Shown here: piece by piece, positions 20,501 through 30,600 of the stretch
Position numbering within the stretch: the stretch's first letter is position 1
Layout: each line of letters starts with the position of its first letter
NCBI GenBank assembly: GCA_000169075.1
Contig: AAVT01000003.1
Span: forward strand, 329,113 to 393,112
DNA length: 64,000 bases
Direction: 5' to 3'
DNA from: a marine gamma proteobacterium HTCC2143
Lineage (GTDB): Bacteria > Pseudomonadota > Gammaproteobacteria > Pseudomonadales > Dasaniaceae
Position numbers and translations under genes: made by a program
The notes under the pieces: generated by a model
What the model was told of the DNA's origin: nothing
What the model saw: the letters and a program-made list of their open reading frames with translations, nothing else
Databases searched by the model: none

Positions 20501-21031
20501 CTATCTCTTTTTACTCTTCGGGGCAATGACCATCGTCAACTGACGACCTTCCATCTTTGGAAATTGTTCAACCGAACCCAGCTCTTCGAGATCTTTTTCG
20601 ACGCGCTTGAGTAAATCGATTCCCAACTCTTGATGAGCCATTTCACGGCCGCGGTAACGTAATGTCACTTTGGCTTTGTCCCCATTTTCAAGGAAACGTA
20701 CCAGGTTGCGTAGTTTTACCTGATAATCTCCATCTTCCGTCCCAGGACGAAATTTCATCTCCTTAACCTGCGTTCGGACCTGCTTTTTCTTCTGCGCGGC
20801 CTGCTGTTTCTTCGCTTCGAACACATGTTTCCCATAGTCCATAATTTTACAGACTATCGGATCGGAATCTGCTATCTGTACCAGATCGAGTGTCGCCTCA
20901 GCCGCCGCTGCGCGAGCTTCTTCGATGGGCACTATGCCGACTTGTTCACCTTCGGCGCCTATTAGACGGACTTCTGTTGCTTCGATCTCATCATTAATCG
21001 TAGCCCGTTTGCTTTTACCTTTTTGCTTAAT
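20501..21031 (-). CDS. infC: Translation initiation factor IF-3
   Basis: The full protein is 176 residues and starts with the rare codon ATT at 21031 ([20 protein letters not shown]). A later GTG at 20932 would give only 143 residues and lose most of the N-terminal domain, whereas the extended frame restores the family opening [19 protein letters not shown]-3 binds the 30S subunit, prevents early 50S joining, and checks start codons. The C-terminal domain carries [17 protein letters not shown]. The start lies two bases after the thrS stop codon. Confidence 0.96.
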   Translation of the reverse strand: MKQKGKSKRATINDEIEATEVRLIGAEGEQVGIVPIEEARAAAAEATLDLVQIADSDPIVCKIMDYGKHVFEAKKQQAAQKKKQVRTQVKEMKFRPGTEDGDYQVKLRNLVRFLENGDKAKVTLRYRGREMAHQELGIDLLKRVEKDLEELGSVEQFPKMEGRQLTMVIAPKSKKR

Positions 21032-21044
21032 CGTTATTTCTCCG
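21029..21044 (-). promoter_or_regulatory. infC initiation site with AUU start codon
   Basis: On the minus strand GGAG (21043-21040) is followed by the thrS stop TAA (21036-21034), two bases, and ATT (21031-21029). AUU-initiated infC is the known basis of IF-3 autoregulation in E. coli: IF-3 discriminates against its own start codon. The ribosome-binding site overlaps the end of thrS. Confidence 0.9.
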
Positions 21045-22971
21045 CTGTTTTCTCAAAACGAACACGACCGCGTCGCGCTACGTCCTCATTGAGTATCTGT
21101 TCAAAAGCTTCCAATGACATGGAACCAAGGTCCTCACCATTACGTGCACGCACGGCTACGGTCTGGTTTTCTATCTCCTTATCACCCACCACTAAAAGAT
21201 AAGGAACCTTCTGAATTATATGCTCGCGAATTTTAAAGCCGATCTTCTCGTTTCTCAAGTCCGCATCGACCCTAATTCCGCTATTTTTCAAAGATTGGTG
21301 CACTTTTTTGACATATGGGGCCTGTTTGTCGGTGATATTGGCAATAACTACTTGAGTAGGTGCCAACCACGTAGGAAATGCACCCTCATAATGCTCAATC
21401 AAAATTCCGATAAAACGCTCAAAAGACCCCAAAATTGCTCGGTGTAACATGACGGGCGTTTGACGTGATCCGTCCTCAGCAACGTACTGCGCGTCCAATC
21501 GGCCAGGCATAGAAAAATCGACCTGAATAGTACCCAACTGCCAGACTCGACCAATACAATCTTTCAACGAAAACTCAATTTTTGGTCCATAAAAAGCCCC
21601 TTCACCGGGCAATTCTTCCCACGGAAGACCTTTGCTGTTGAGCGCGTCCGCCAGCGCTTTCTCAGCCTTATCCCAACTTTCATCGGTACCAACACGCTGC
21701 TCAGGCCTTGTCGACAACCGATAGATAACATCGCTGAAGCCGAAATCCTCGTAGACTGAATGCAAAAAGTCGATAAAAACTGATACCTCGGGCTGAATCT
21801 GATTCTCAGTAGCAAATATATGCGCATCGTCCTGAACAAAACCACGTACCCGCATAATCCCATGTAACGAGCCAGAAGGCTCATTGCGATGACATGAACC
21901 AAACTCGGCCAGTCGCAATGGCAAGTCGCGATAACTCTTAAGCCCCTGGTTAAATATCTGAACATGGCAGGGGCAATTCATTGGCTTGATGGCAAAGTCG
22001 CGGCCATCTGCCTCTAAGGTAAACATGTCGTCGCCAAATTTATCCGCATGGCCGGACTTCTGCCACAAACTGAAATCAACCAATTGTGGTGTTTTAATCT
22101 CTTGATAGTTATTCAGCGTTTGCTGTTCCCGCATATAACTTTCGATTGTAGTGTAAATGCTCCACCCTTTCGGATGCCAAAACACCATGCCGGGCGCTTC
22201 TTCCTGCATATGAAATAGATCGTATTTTTTACCCAGCTTACGGTGATCCCGTTTCTCTGCCTCTTCCAGACGATGCAGGTATGCCTTCAGGTCTTTCTTG
22301 TTCGACCAGGCGGTACCATAAACGCGCTGTAACATTTCGTTATTGGAGTCACCGCGCCAATAAGCACCAGCTACTTTCATTAATTTGAAGGCTTTTAATT
22401 TGCCGGTGCTAGGCACATGAGGGCCACGGCATAAATCTCGCCATGGACCCTGTCGGTATACCGATATCTCGTCACCTGCAGGTAAATCTTCAATGATTTG
22501 TACCTTGTAGTTCTCCCCCATCTCTCGAAATTCTTTAATCGCCTGAGTTCGAGTCATTACCATTCTTTCGATGGGAAGATCGTCTTTGGTGATCTCCAAC
22601 ATACGTTTTTCGATTTTCTGCAGATCTTCAGTGCTGAAACTATGTCCAGTGGCAAAGTCGTAGAAGTAGCCGTCTTCAATAACCGGTCCGATGGTCACCT
22701 GTACGCCGGGAAACAGCTCCTGGACTGCCATAGCCATCAAATGAGCCGTCGAGTGACGAATCAGGTCCAAACCCTCCTCATCGCGTTCTGTCACAATAGC
22801 TAGTTCACTGTTTTCACTGATGATATAAGAAGTATCAACTAATTCCCCCGCAACTTTACCAGCCAATGCAGCCTTTGCCAGGCCAGGACCAATATCCATA
22901 GCAACATCAGCAATTGAGACAGGTTGATCAAATGATCGCTGACTTCCGTCAGGGAGAGTAATAACAGGCAT
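21034..22971 (-). CDS. thrS: Threonyl-tRNA synthetase
   Basis: A 645-residue class II synthetase. Domains in order: TGS (about 1-62), editing domain with [11 protein letters not shown] (about 72-225), catalytic core (about 240-540) with [11 protein letters not shown] and [13 protein letters not shown], and a C-terminal anticodon-binding domain (about 545-640). Length matches E. coli ThrS (642). It is the first gene of thrS-infC-rpmI-rplT. The operator-like leader known from E. coli could lie in 22972-23110, but I cannot demonstrate the fold. Confidence 0.97.
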   Translation of the reverse strand: MPVITLPDGSQRSFDQPVSIADVAMDIGPGLAKAALAGKVAGELVDTSYIISENSELAIVTERDEEGLDLIRHSTAHLMAMAVQELFPGVQVTIGPVIEDGYFYDFATGHSFSTEDLQKIEKRMLEITKDDLPIERMVMTRTQAIKEFREMGENYKVQIIEDLPAGDEISVYRQGPWRDLCRGPHVPSTGKLKAFKLMKVAGAYWRGDSNNEMLQRVYGTAWSNKKDLKAYLHRLEEAEKRDHRKLGKKYDLFHMQEEAPGMVFWHPKGWSIYTTIESYMREQQTLNNYQEIKTPQLVDFSLWQKSGHADKFGDDMFTLEADGRDFAIKPMNCPCHVQIFNQGLKSYRDLPLRLAEFGSCHRNEPSGSLHGIMRVRGFVQDDAHIFATENQIQPEVSVFIDFLHSVYEDFGFSDVIYRLSTRPEQRVGTDESWDKAEKALADALNSKGLPWEELPGEGAFYGPKIEFSLKDCIGRVWQLGTIQVDFSMPGRLDAQYVAEDGSRQTPVMLHRAILGSFERFIGILIEHYEGAFPTWLAPTQVVIANITDKQAPYVKKVHQSLKNSGIRVDADLRNEKIGFKIREHIIQKVPYLLVVGDKEIENQTVAVRARNGEDLGSMSLEAFEQILNEDVARRGRVRFEKTAEK

Positions 22972-23110
22972 GTCTATGTCCTATTTCAGTGGCGAACCCT
23001 ACCAAAGTTCGCATGAATAATGATGTGTGATAAGCCTTTCTAGAGGCTGTAACGTAGCGAGCGCGCAACTCTACCACAGCCCCCCTCCTTGTAAAGGCCC
23101 GAGCCGTCAT

Positions 23111-24181
23111 TTAACGGCGCTGCAGCAGTATTTCTTTTAGTGCATCGACTAAGGCGATCATTTCGTTATCACTACCTATGGTGACCCGTATGTACGCATC
23201 AATACGCGGCTTCTTAAAAAACCTGACCACGATATTATGCTGGCGCAGCTGCGTGAACAATTCTGGAGCACTAATACTCGTCGGTCTAATCAACACAAAA
23301 TTGGCCTGAGATGGCAGCACCTCAAATCCCAAGCTTTCGAGCTGTTCGGATACCCACTGACGCGTTTTTATAATTTTTGCACAACATTGTTCAAAATAAG
23401 CAACGTCGTCTATAGCCGCAACAGCCGCAGCCTCAGCCAAACGGTCAACTGAGTAGGGGTTGAATGAATTCTTCACTTTTTCTAACGCTTCAATGAGTAC
23501 AGTACTTCCCAGAGCAAAACCTACACGACTGCCCGCCAGAGACCGAGATTTCGACAGCGTCTGCACCACCAATAGGTTGGGGTACCTGCCGACAAGACTA
23601 GCCGCCGACTCAGCACCAAAGTCGACATAGGCCTCGTCAACAATCACCACTGACTCGGTGTTGGACTGAAGAAGCACCTCTATCGACTGCAAACTCTTTC
23701 CGATACCCGTCGGCGCATTAGGATTAGCGAAAATCACTCCGCCATTCTCACGCTGATAATCAGAAAGCTTAATCGAAAAATCATCCGCCAGCGGTATCTG
23801 CGTGTAATCTATATCGAACAGCCCGCAATAGACCGTATAGAACCCATAGGTAATATCGGGAAATAAAATCGGTAACCGCTGCTTGAAAAACGCCTGAAAC
23901 GCAAAAGCCAGTATTTCGTCCGAACCATTACCAACACTGACATTACCCAAGTCCATGTTGTAATAATTGGCAATCGCCGTTTTCAACAGCGAATTGCTCG
24001 GGTCAGGATATAACCTCAATAACTTAACCGCGTCTTGATTCAAAACCTCCACCACTTTGGGCGAGGGTGGGTAGGGGTTTTCGTTAGTGTTGAGTTTAAT
24101 TAAGTCCTGCTGCTTAGGCTGCTCGCCAGGCACATAGGGGTCTAACCCCTGGACAAAATCACTCCAATATTTTGAAGGCAT
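23111..24181 (-). CDS. hisC: Histidinol-phosphate aminotransferase
   Basis: A 356-residue PLP enzyme of aminotransferase class I/II that converts imidazole-acetol phosphate to histidinol phosphate. LNTNENPYPPSP near residue 30 and GNGSDEILAFAFQAF are typical of HisC. The PLP-binding Lys is in TLSKSRSLAGSRVGF, and RVTIGSDNEM is near the end. It stands apart from other his genes in this window. Related aromatic aminotransferases share the fold, but the motif set favours HisC. It could be a second copy (HisC2). Confidence 0.88.
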   Translation of the reverse strand: MPSKYWSDFVQGLDPYVPGEQPKQQDLIKLNTNENPYPPSPKVVEVLNQDAVKLLRLYPDPSNSLLKTAIANYYNMDLGNVSVGNGSDEILAFAFQAFFKQRLPILFPDITYGFYTVYCGLFDIDYTQIPLADDFSIKLSDYQRENGGVIFANPNAPTGIGKSLQSIEVLLQSNTESVVIVDEAYVDFGAESAASLVGRYPNLLVVQTLSKSRSLAGSRVGFALGSTVLIEALEKVKNSFNPYSVDRLAEAAAVAAIDDVAYFEQCCAKIIKTRQWVSEQLESLGFEVLPSQANFVLIRPTSISAPELFTQLRQHNIVVRFFKKPRIDAYIRVTIGSDNEMIALVDALKEILLQRR

Positions 24182-24289
24182 GTTTCTTCACGACGATTCA
24201 AGTTATAAGGATGTTGATTATACAACGATGACAAAGATTATAGTGTAAACCATGAACAAAAATCATCACCAAAATAAGCACAGACTTCC

Positions 24290-25624
24290 TCAGCGCGCCG
24301 GACTTCTGATGACAAAAATAACACCACCAATGGCCAACCACACAAAGCTGATCCACCAGGCAAGCGGACTAATATTCAATAGCGTTATCATCACCACTGA
24401 CCCGGCCAGCATGCCAACACTTGCGCAGAGCGGCAGCAGTCTAGCCCTGAATGGACGAATCATACGAGGCTGAGTAAAACGTAAACGCCAGGCAGCGAAA
24501 CAAACAACGGCAAATAGCAGTGCAAACATCTGACTAGCTGCACCCGCCACCTCTGATATCGGCAAAATCATGACAATCGCCAAAACAATAGCGCCACTGG
24601 CTATCGCCGCATTGCTTGGACTGTTGTGTAAGGGATGAATATAGCCGAGCAACGCTGGCAAATCTCCCGCCCGGCCTAAGGCAAATGTAACCCTCACCGC
24701 ACTATATGTCGCCGCGATCATTGCGCTGGCGGTACTAGCAATACCGGCAATATAGAAAATAACATCACCATAGGGCAGCAATTGCCTCGCGGTGGTCGCC
24801 ATACCAAGCTCACCTAAATCACCCAAATATTGCCAAGACGGTTGATCATCAGGTCCTGTGACAGCAACAATGAGAATGACTGCTATCAGCAAATAAAGTG
24901 ACACAGAGATACCAATGCTGGCATAAATCGCCAGCGGTATATTTTTTTCCGGCTGATGCATCTCTTCACCGGTACGCGTTATCACCTCAAAACCTTCAAA
25001 CGCGACAAAGATAACCGCCATCGCCATCAGCACGCCGGTCATACCGTGCGGCGCGAAAGGCGTTAATTTACCAACCCCGCCATTCGAGCTCGATATGATG
25101 ATCAAACCACCCACCACTAATGCACACAACAAGAGGACTTTGATCACCGTCACGCTATTTTCAACCACCCCTAAATCCCGAATGCCTCGGTATTGTAAAT
25201 AAGTGATCGCGACCGTAATGAGCGCTGCAAAAACTAGAACATAGTCGTCACTTATTCCCACGCCAAGCCGCTGTAATAAGGCGACGAAAAAGGCACCAAA
25301 TCCCAGTGCATACAGGGCTGAAACAATCGTGTTGGCATAAACACCAATCCAGCCAACCGCAAAGCCTGCCGATCTACCCAATGCCGTTTTTACCCAAAAA
25401 TATGACCCCCCCGCACGAGGCATGGCGCTACCAAGCTCCGCGTAGCAACTTCCAATCGCTAGCGCAATCAGAGCGTTGAGAAAGAACGCCAAAATGACCG
25501 CCGGCCCCGCATAACCGGCGGCGATTCCAGAGAGTACAAAAATACCGGCACCGACCATTGCTCCAACGCCAAGCATGGTAGCCGTAAAAGGACCCATCGT
25601 TTTCTGGAGATGCACGTCTTTCAT
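24290..25624 (-). CDS. APC-superfamily amino acid permease
   Basis: A 444-residue inner-membrane transporter with about 12 hydrophobic helices. The family signature is visible in helix 1 (MLGVGAMVGAGIFVLSGIAAG) and in helix 2/3 (SCYAELGSAMPRAGGSYFWVKTALG). The conserved FVAFEGFEVITRTGEEM sits in helix 6. It resembles the YbaT/amino-acid-polyamine group, and the substrate cannot be assigned. Its ATG overlaps the stop of a short upstream frame (ATGA). It converges with nothing and reads toward hisC. Confidence 0.88.
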   Translation of the reverse strand: MKDVHLQKTMGPFTATMLGVGAMVGAGIFVLSGIAAGYAGPAVILAFFLNALIALAIGSCYAELGSAMPRAGGSYFWVKTALGRSAGFAVGWIGVYANTIVSALYALGFGAFFVALLQRLGVGISDDYVLVFAALITVAITYLQYRGIRDLGVVENSVTVIKVLLLCALVVGGLIIISSSNGGVGKLTPFAPHGMTGVLMAMAVIFVAFEGFEVITRTGEEMHQPEKNIPLAIYASIGISVSLYLLIAVILIVAVTGPDDQPSWQYLGDLGELGMATTARQLLPYGDVIFYIAGIASTASAMIAATYSAVRVTFALGRAGDLPALLGYIHPLHNSPSNAAIASGAIVLAIVMILPISEVAGAASQMFALLFAVVCFAAWRLRFTQPRMIRPFRARLLPLCASVGMLAGSVVMITLLNISPLAWWISFVWLAIGGVIFVIRSPAR

Positions 25625-25851
25625 ATGCTCGCTATCATTTTTTCAGCAATGTAGTAGGTTACCTTAAACCCGTTCGCCGATAATTGATTTGCATTTAATT
25701 TACTACAGATAGCTTGACCGCCGACGAACTGCATCGCTGCAAGCCTCTGAACATTTTCAGTGGCGTTACCGGCGAATAGCCCGGCGGCGACGCCCCTTAA
25801 ATACTCGCTGGCCCAAACTACACAACCGCAACAGCCATAGTGCCAACCCAT
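25621..25851 (-). CDS. Doubtful small ORF coupled to the permease start
   Basis: A 76-codon frame whose TGA overlaps the permease ATG as ATGA, an arrangement typical of translational coupling. The sequence has a cysteine-rich opening (GWHYGCCGCVVW) but no family I recognise, no signal peptide and no clear ribosome-binding site. It may be a leader, a decayed gene or chance. Low confidence. Confidence 0.22.
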   Translation of the reverse strand: MGWHYGCCGCVVWASEYLRGVAAGLFAGNATENVQRLAAMQFVGGQAICSKLNANQLSANGFKVTYYIAEKMIASI

Positions 25852-26024
25852 CTGTTACCCCGCTAACCGCTAGGTCTAATAGCATCACCTCACTGCATCC
25901 TCATAGCTGACCATCATAAGTGCGCGACATAAACAGCCGTAACGGTGAGTTTCTTTTAACGACTAAACAGGGGGCTTATTTTCGTAGGTATTAGGTATCT
26001 GACATCCCGCTAAACGTTAGCCAT
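25852..26024. other. Short spacer upstream of the permease region
   Basis: Together with the doubtful ORF, this completes a 490-base stretch between the permease and gltD. Apart from the gltD terminator at its right edge I see nothing supportable. The permease promoter probably lies here. Confidence 0.35.
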
Positions 26025-26052
26025 AAAAAAGGCGAATCATTAGATTCGCCTT
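26025..26052 (-). terminator. Intrinsic terminator of the gltBD operon
   Basis: On the minus strand a ten-base perfect stem, AAGGCGAATC and GATTCGCCTT, with a TAAT loop is followed directly by six T residues. It lies about 60 bases after the gltD stop and fits a textbook Rho-independent terminator. Confidence 0.92.
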
Positions 26053-26113
26053 CAAGATGAACACCGGTAAATAGACGGGTCAAACGCCGTAAATAGACGC
26101 CATAAAAAGCAAC

Positions 26114-27601
26114 TTACGGTAAATAACTCTTACCCATCAGGTAGCTATCGACCTCTCGGGCAGCACGACGCCCTTCATCAATCGCCCATACGATAAGGCT
26201 CTGGCCGCGACGACCATCACCCGCAGCAAATATACCCGGTTTACTGGTCGCAAACTGATCATACTCGGCAAGAATATTAGACCGAGGATCTTTTTCTAAA
26301 CCAAACTGATCAACCAACGGTCCTTCTGGGCCCATAAAGCCCATTGCCAACAAAATGATATCTGCGGGATGCACTTTTTCACTACCAGCAACTTCTTTAG
26401 GGATCATATGACCATCAGAAGTGCGCTCCCATTCGATATCAACAGTATGTACAGCCGTGACATTACCGTTTTCATCGCCTTCAATCTTTGTCGTCTGCAC
26501 CAAGTAATCACGGGGATCTGCACCCTGCACAGCTATCGATTCTTCCTGGCCATAATCAATTAGCAAACGCTTAGGCCACTGAGGCCAAGGATTGCTGGAC
26601 GCCCGTGATCCGGGTGGCTGGGGCATAATTTCAAGTTGGATTACGCTTTCACAGTGATGCCGCAACGACGTGCCAACACAGTCGGTACCGGTATCACCAC
26701 CACCAATGACAATGACATTTTTACCCTCAGCACTGATGTAGTTGCCATCTTTATGCTCACTGTCCAGCAAACTTTTAGTATTAGTGCGAAGGAAATCCAT
26801 AGCAAAATGAATACCCTTTAACTCACGACCCGGTGCCTGTAAATCGCGCGGCACTGTTGCACCCACACACAACACAACCGCATCAAAATCCTGTTCAATT
26901 TTTTCAGCGGAAATTGTTTTACCCACTTCAGTATTGGTAACGAACACAACACCTTCCTCAGCCAGCAAATCAACTCGGCGCTGCACAATTTCTTTTTGCA
27001 GCTTCATATTTGGAATACCGTACATCAACAAACCGCCAATACGGTCGGCCCGTTCATAGACAGTAACCAGATGACCCGCTTTATTAAGTTGCGCAGCTGC
27101 AGCCATACCCGACGGGCCTGAGCCAATAACCGCAACAGTTTTTCCACTCCGAGACGAAGGCGGCTGAGCAACAACCCACCCTTCTTCAAAACCTCGGTCA
27201 ATAATCGCAACTTCATGATGCTTAATCGTCACTGGATCAGCATTGATGCCTAGCACACAGGCACCCTCACAAGGAGCCGGACAGACTCGCCCAGTAAATT
27301 CAGGGAAGTTATTAGTTTTATGTAATGACTTCAACGCATCTTCCCAGCGCCCTCGATAAATAAGATCATTCCATTCCGGAATCAAATTATTGACCGGACA
27401 GCCAGCTACTACCGGTGCGTATTCCGATTTTGCCGACTGGCAAAAAGGAACACCACAATCCATGCAACGCGAGGCCTGCAACTCAATATCAGCCATATCC
27501 ATATGCTCATGAACTTCGAGCCAATCATTTAACCGTGCCGCTGGTTCACGATCTTCTGGCAAAGCCCGCTCTACTTTCATAAATCCGGTTGGATTACCCA
27601 T
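26114..27601 (-). CDS. gltD: Glutamate synthase (NADPH) small subunit
   Basis: A 495-residue FAD- and NADPH-binding subunit that passes electrons to GltB. The N-terminal iron-sulfur region carries [10 protein letters not shown] and later [14 protein letters not shown]. The FAD-binding motif is [16 protein letters not shown] and the NADPH-binding motif is [15 protein letters not shown]. The C-terminus has [26 protein letters not shown] lies eight bases before the ATG. It is the second gene of gltBD. Confidence 0.97.
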   Translation of the reverse strand: MGNPTGFMKVERALPEDREPAARLNDWLEVHEHMDMADIELQASRCMDCGVPFCQSAKSEYAPVVAGCPVNNLIPEWNDLIYRGRWEDALKSLHKTNNFPEFTGRVCPAPCEGACVLGINADPVTIKHHEVAIIDRGFEEGWVVAQPPSSRSGKTVAVIGSGPSGMAAAAQLNKAGHLVTVYERADRIGGLLMYGIPNMKLQKEIVQRRVDLLAEEGVVFVTNTEVGKTISAEKIEQDFDAVVLCVGATVPRDLQAPGRELKGIHFAMDFLRTNTKSLLDSEHKDGNYISAEGKNVIVIGGGDTGTDCVGTSLRHHCESVIQLEIMPQPPGSRASSNPWPQWPKRLLIDYGQEESIAVQGADPRDYLVQTTKIEGDENGNVTAVHTVDIEWERTSDGHMIPKEVAGSEKVHPADIILLAMGFMGPEGPLVDQFGLEKDPRSNILAEYDQFATSKPGIFAAGDGRRGQSLIVWAIDEGRRAAREVDSYLMGKSYLP

Positions 27602-27627
27602 AATACTTTCTCCTATTCAGCTCAGGC

Positions 27628-30600
27628 TTATTGAGCCGCCAGATTTTCAAGATGCATGTCGAAAGCTTCAACCGCTACATCGTATTCAGTTTCAAATTTA
27701 CCGGTGCTACGAGCCTGACTCATATAACCCTGCATTTGCTTGTAATCAACGGGCATAACCTTCACAAACCTTTTCAGTGCGCCGTCCCAATCCGCTAATA
27801 GCCCTTCAGCCACATCCGACTGAGTCGTTTCTTGATGTTCGCTAATCAGGCCCTTCAAGTGCGCTATGTCCTCAGCACTTTCAACGGTTTCAAGCTCAAC
27901 CATTTCCATGTTGCACTTACTGGCAAAGTCCTTATCGTCATCTAGCACATAAGCCACACCACCGGACATACCGGCTGCAAAATTTCGACCTGTCTGACCA
28001 AGAATGACCGCTGTACCGCCCGTCATATATTCACAACCGTGATCGCCAACACCTTCAACGACAGCAGTCGCGCCAGAGTTGCGAACACAGAAGCGCTCAC
28101 CCGCCACACCACGGATAAACGCTTTCCCGTCGGTAGCGCCAAAAAGCGCAACATTACCAATCAGAATATTTTTGCTGGGCTCGAATTTTGCTATTTTATC
28201 AGGATAAACAACCAAGCTAGCGCCCGACAAACCCTTACCAAAATAGTCATTAGCATCTCCCTCAAGCTCAAAGCGAAGACCTTTTGCGGAAAAACATCCA
28301 AAGCTCTGTCCAGCAGATCCATTAAACTTAACTTTGATAGTATTTTCAGGCAGCCCCTCAGCGTCATACTTTTTCGAGATTTCGTTAGAAATCATTGCCC
28401 CAATCGTCCGGTCAGTATTGATCACCGGATACTCAAGACTGACTGGAGTTTGATGCTCCAGAGCATCTTTCGAGTCAATCATCATCTGACGATCAAGAAT
28501 ATCGTCAATGAGATGCTTTTGTTGTATTGAACAATACAACGTCTCATCGTCAGCATTATCTTCTTTAAAGAGCAAAGGACTTAGATCAACACCCTTATAT
28601 TTCCAGTGATCAATATTATCAAGAAGCTTCAAACTTTGAGTTTGCCCGACCATTTCATTAATCGTTCTATAACCCAATTCAGCCATAATCTCGCGCAGAC
28701 CTTGAGCCATCAGGGTAAAGAAGTTCACAACAATATCTGCCTCACCGGCAAAACGACCGCGCAATTCTTTATCTTGAGTGGCAATACCTACCGGGCAGGT
28801 ATTCAAGTGACACTTTCGCATCATGATACAGCCCTGAACAACTAACGCAGCAGTAGCAACACCCCATTCTTCAGCGCCTAACAGAGTTGCTATAGCAAGA
28901 TCTCGAGGTGTTTTTAATTGACCATCCGTCTGCACCGTAATACGACTGCGCAATTTATTACGCACCAACGTTTGATGTGTTTCCGCTAGACCCAGCTCCC
29001 AGGGTAAACCCGCGTGTTTTATCGAACTTAACGGTGATGCACCTGTTCCGCCATCGTGACCAGCTATTAGCACAACATCGGCATAAGCTTTACAGACACC
29101 CGACGCGATGGTGCCAACCCCCGCTTCAGACACAAGTTTAACGTTAATCCGCGCGTCACGATTTGAATTCTTTAGATCGTAAATCAGCTGTGATAAATCT
29201 TCTATGGAGTAAATATCATGATGCGGCGGCGGCGAAATGAGTCCGACGCCTGGGGTAGATCCGCGAACGCGACCAATCCAAGCATCAACTTTGTGACCGG
29301 GTAATTGTCCGCCTTCGCCAGGCTTGGCTCCCTGAGCCATTTTTATCTGTAATTCATCGGCGTTGGTCAGATAATAACTGGTTACACCAAAGCGACCGGA
29401 AGCGACCTGTTTGATCCGCGACTTCAAGGAGTCGCCATTTTCAAGCGGCTTAAAGCGGATGGGGTCTTCACCACCCTCTCCACTATTGCTCTTACCACCA
29501 ATACGGTTCATAGCAATAGCTAATGTTGTATGCGCCTCCCAAGAAATCGATCCAAAAGACATCGCACCCGAAGCAAAACGCTTGAAGATATTTTCGATAG
29601 GCTCAACATCTTCAATAGGAATTGACTGATGGTCGGGCGCAAACTCAAGTAAGCCTCGCAGTGTATAGGCCTCCTTACTCTGAGTATCAACAACTTTGGC
29701 GTACTCTTTAAATTGCTCAGTATTATTACTGGCAGTGGAATGCTGTAGTAAGCGAATAGTCGTTGGACTAAACAAATGACGCTCACCATCGTTGCGCCAA
29801 GCATAATCACCACCCGTATTTAACAGATCATCGACAGCAATACGGTCATCAGTGATAAACCCCTCTCGGTGACGCAGCAGCGCCTCCTCGGCAATTTCAT
29901 CAAGCCCAATGCCTTCGATCCGGCTGATCGTGCCCGTAAAATATTCATCAATAACTTCACTATTGATACCCAGGGCCTCAAAAATCTGCGCGCCTTGGTA
30001 GGACTGAAGCGTAGACACGCCCATTTTAGAAAATATTTTTAACAGACCACTACTAACCGCTTTTATATACTTAGCAACAACTTGCCCATTATTCAAACCG
30101 GCGTCAACAACACCCTCATCCCGCAGTTCGTACAATGTTTCTAGTGCAAGATATGGATTTATCGCTGCAGCGCCATAGCCTAGAACTGTCGCAAAGTGAT
30201 GAGTTTCTCGAATATCACCAACTTCGAGAATAATATCTGCCTTGGCACGCAAGCCCTGACGAATTAAATAGTGATGCACAGCTGCTGTGGCTAAAACTGA
30301 AGGGATTGCAGCATGGTCTGTGTCGACAGTGCGATCGCTGAGCAGCAGCAGAGCATACCCGTCGTTAACGGCATCTTTAGCATATTGGCAAAGGCGATCA
30401 ACAGCAGCTTTAAGCTCACCTTTATCGCCAGTAGCGCGAAAGGTGATATCAATCGTCTTAGATTGCAGGTGGCCACGATCAATATACTGCAGCTTTCTGA
30501 ACTCTTCGTTCGTCAATACCGGCTGATCAATTTCAAGTTTGTGGCAATGAGCAGGTGTCTCTTCCAACAAATTGTGTGAGTTACCGACATAACCTCGTAA

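Noticed and set aside
21564..21965. 133-codon frame overlapping thrS in another frame
   Set aside because: Overlaps the catalytic core of thrS and shows no family signal.
22972..23110. Possible tRNA-like operator in the thrS leader
   Set aside because: I could not draw anticodon-like arms comparable to those of E. coli thrS.
28039..28530. 163-codon frame opposite gltB
   Set aside because: Antisense shadow of a certain gene, no domain signal.
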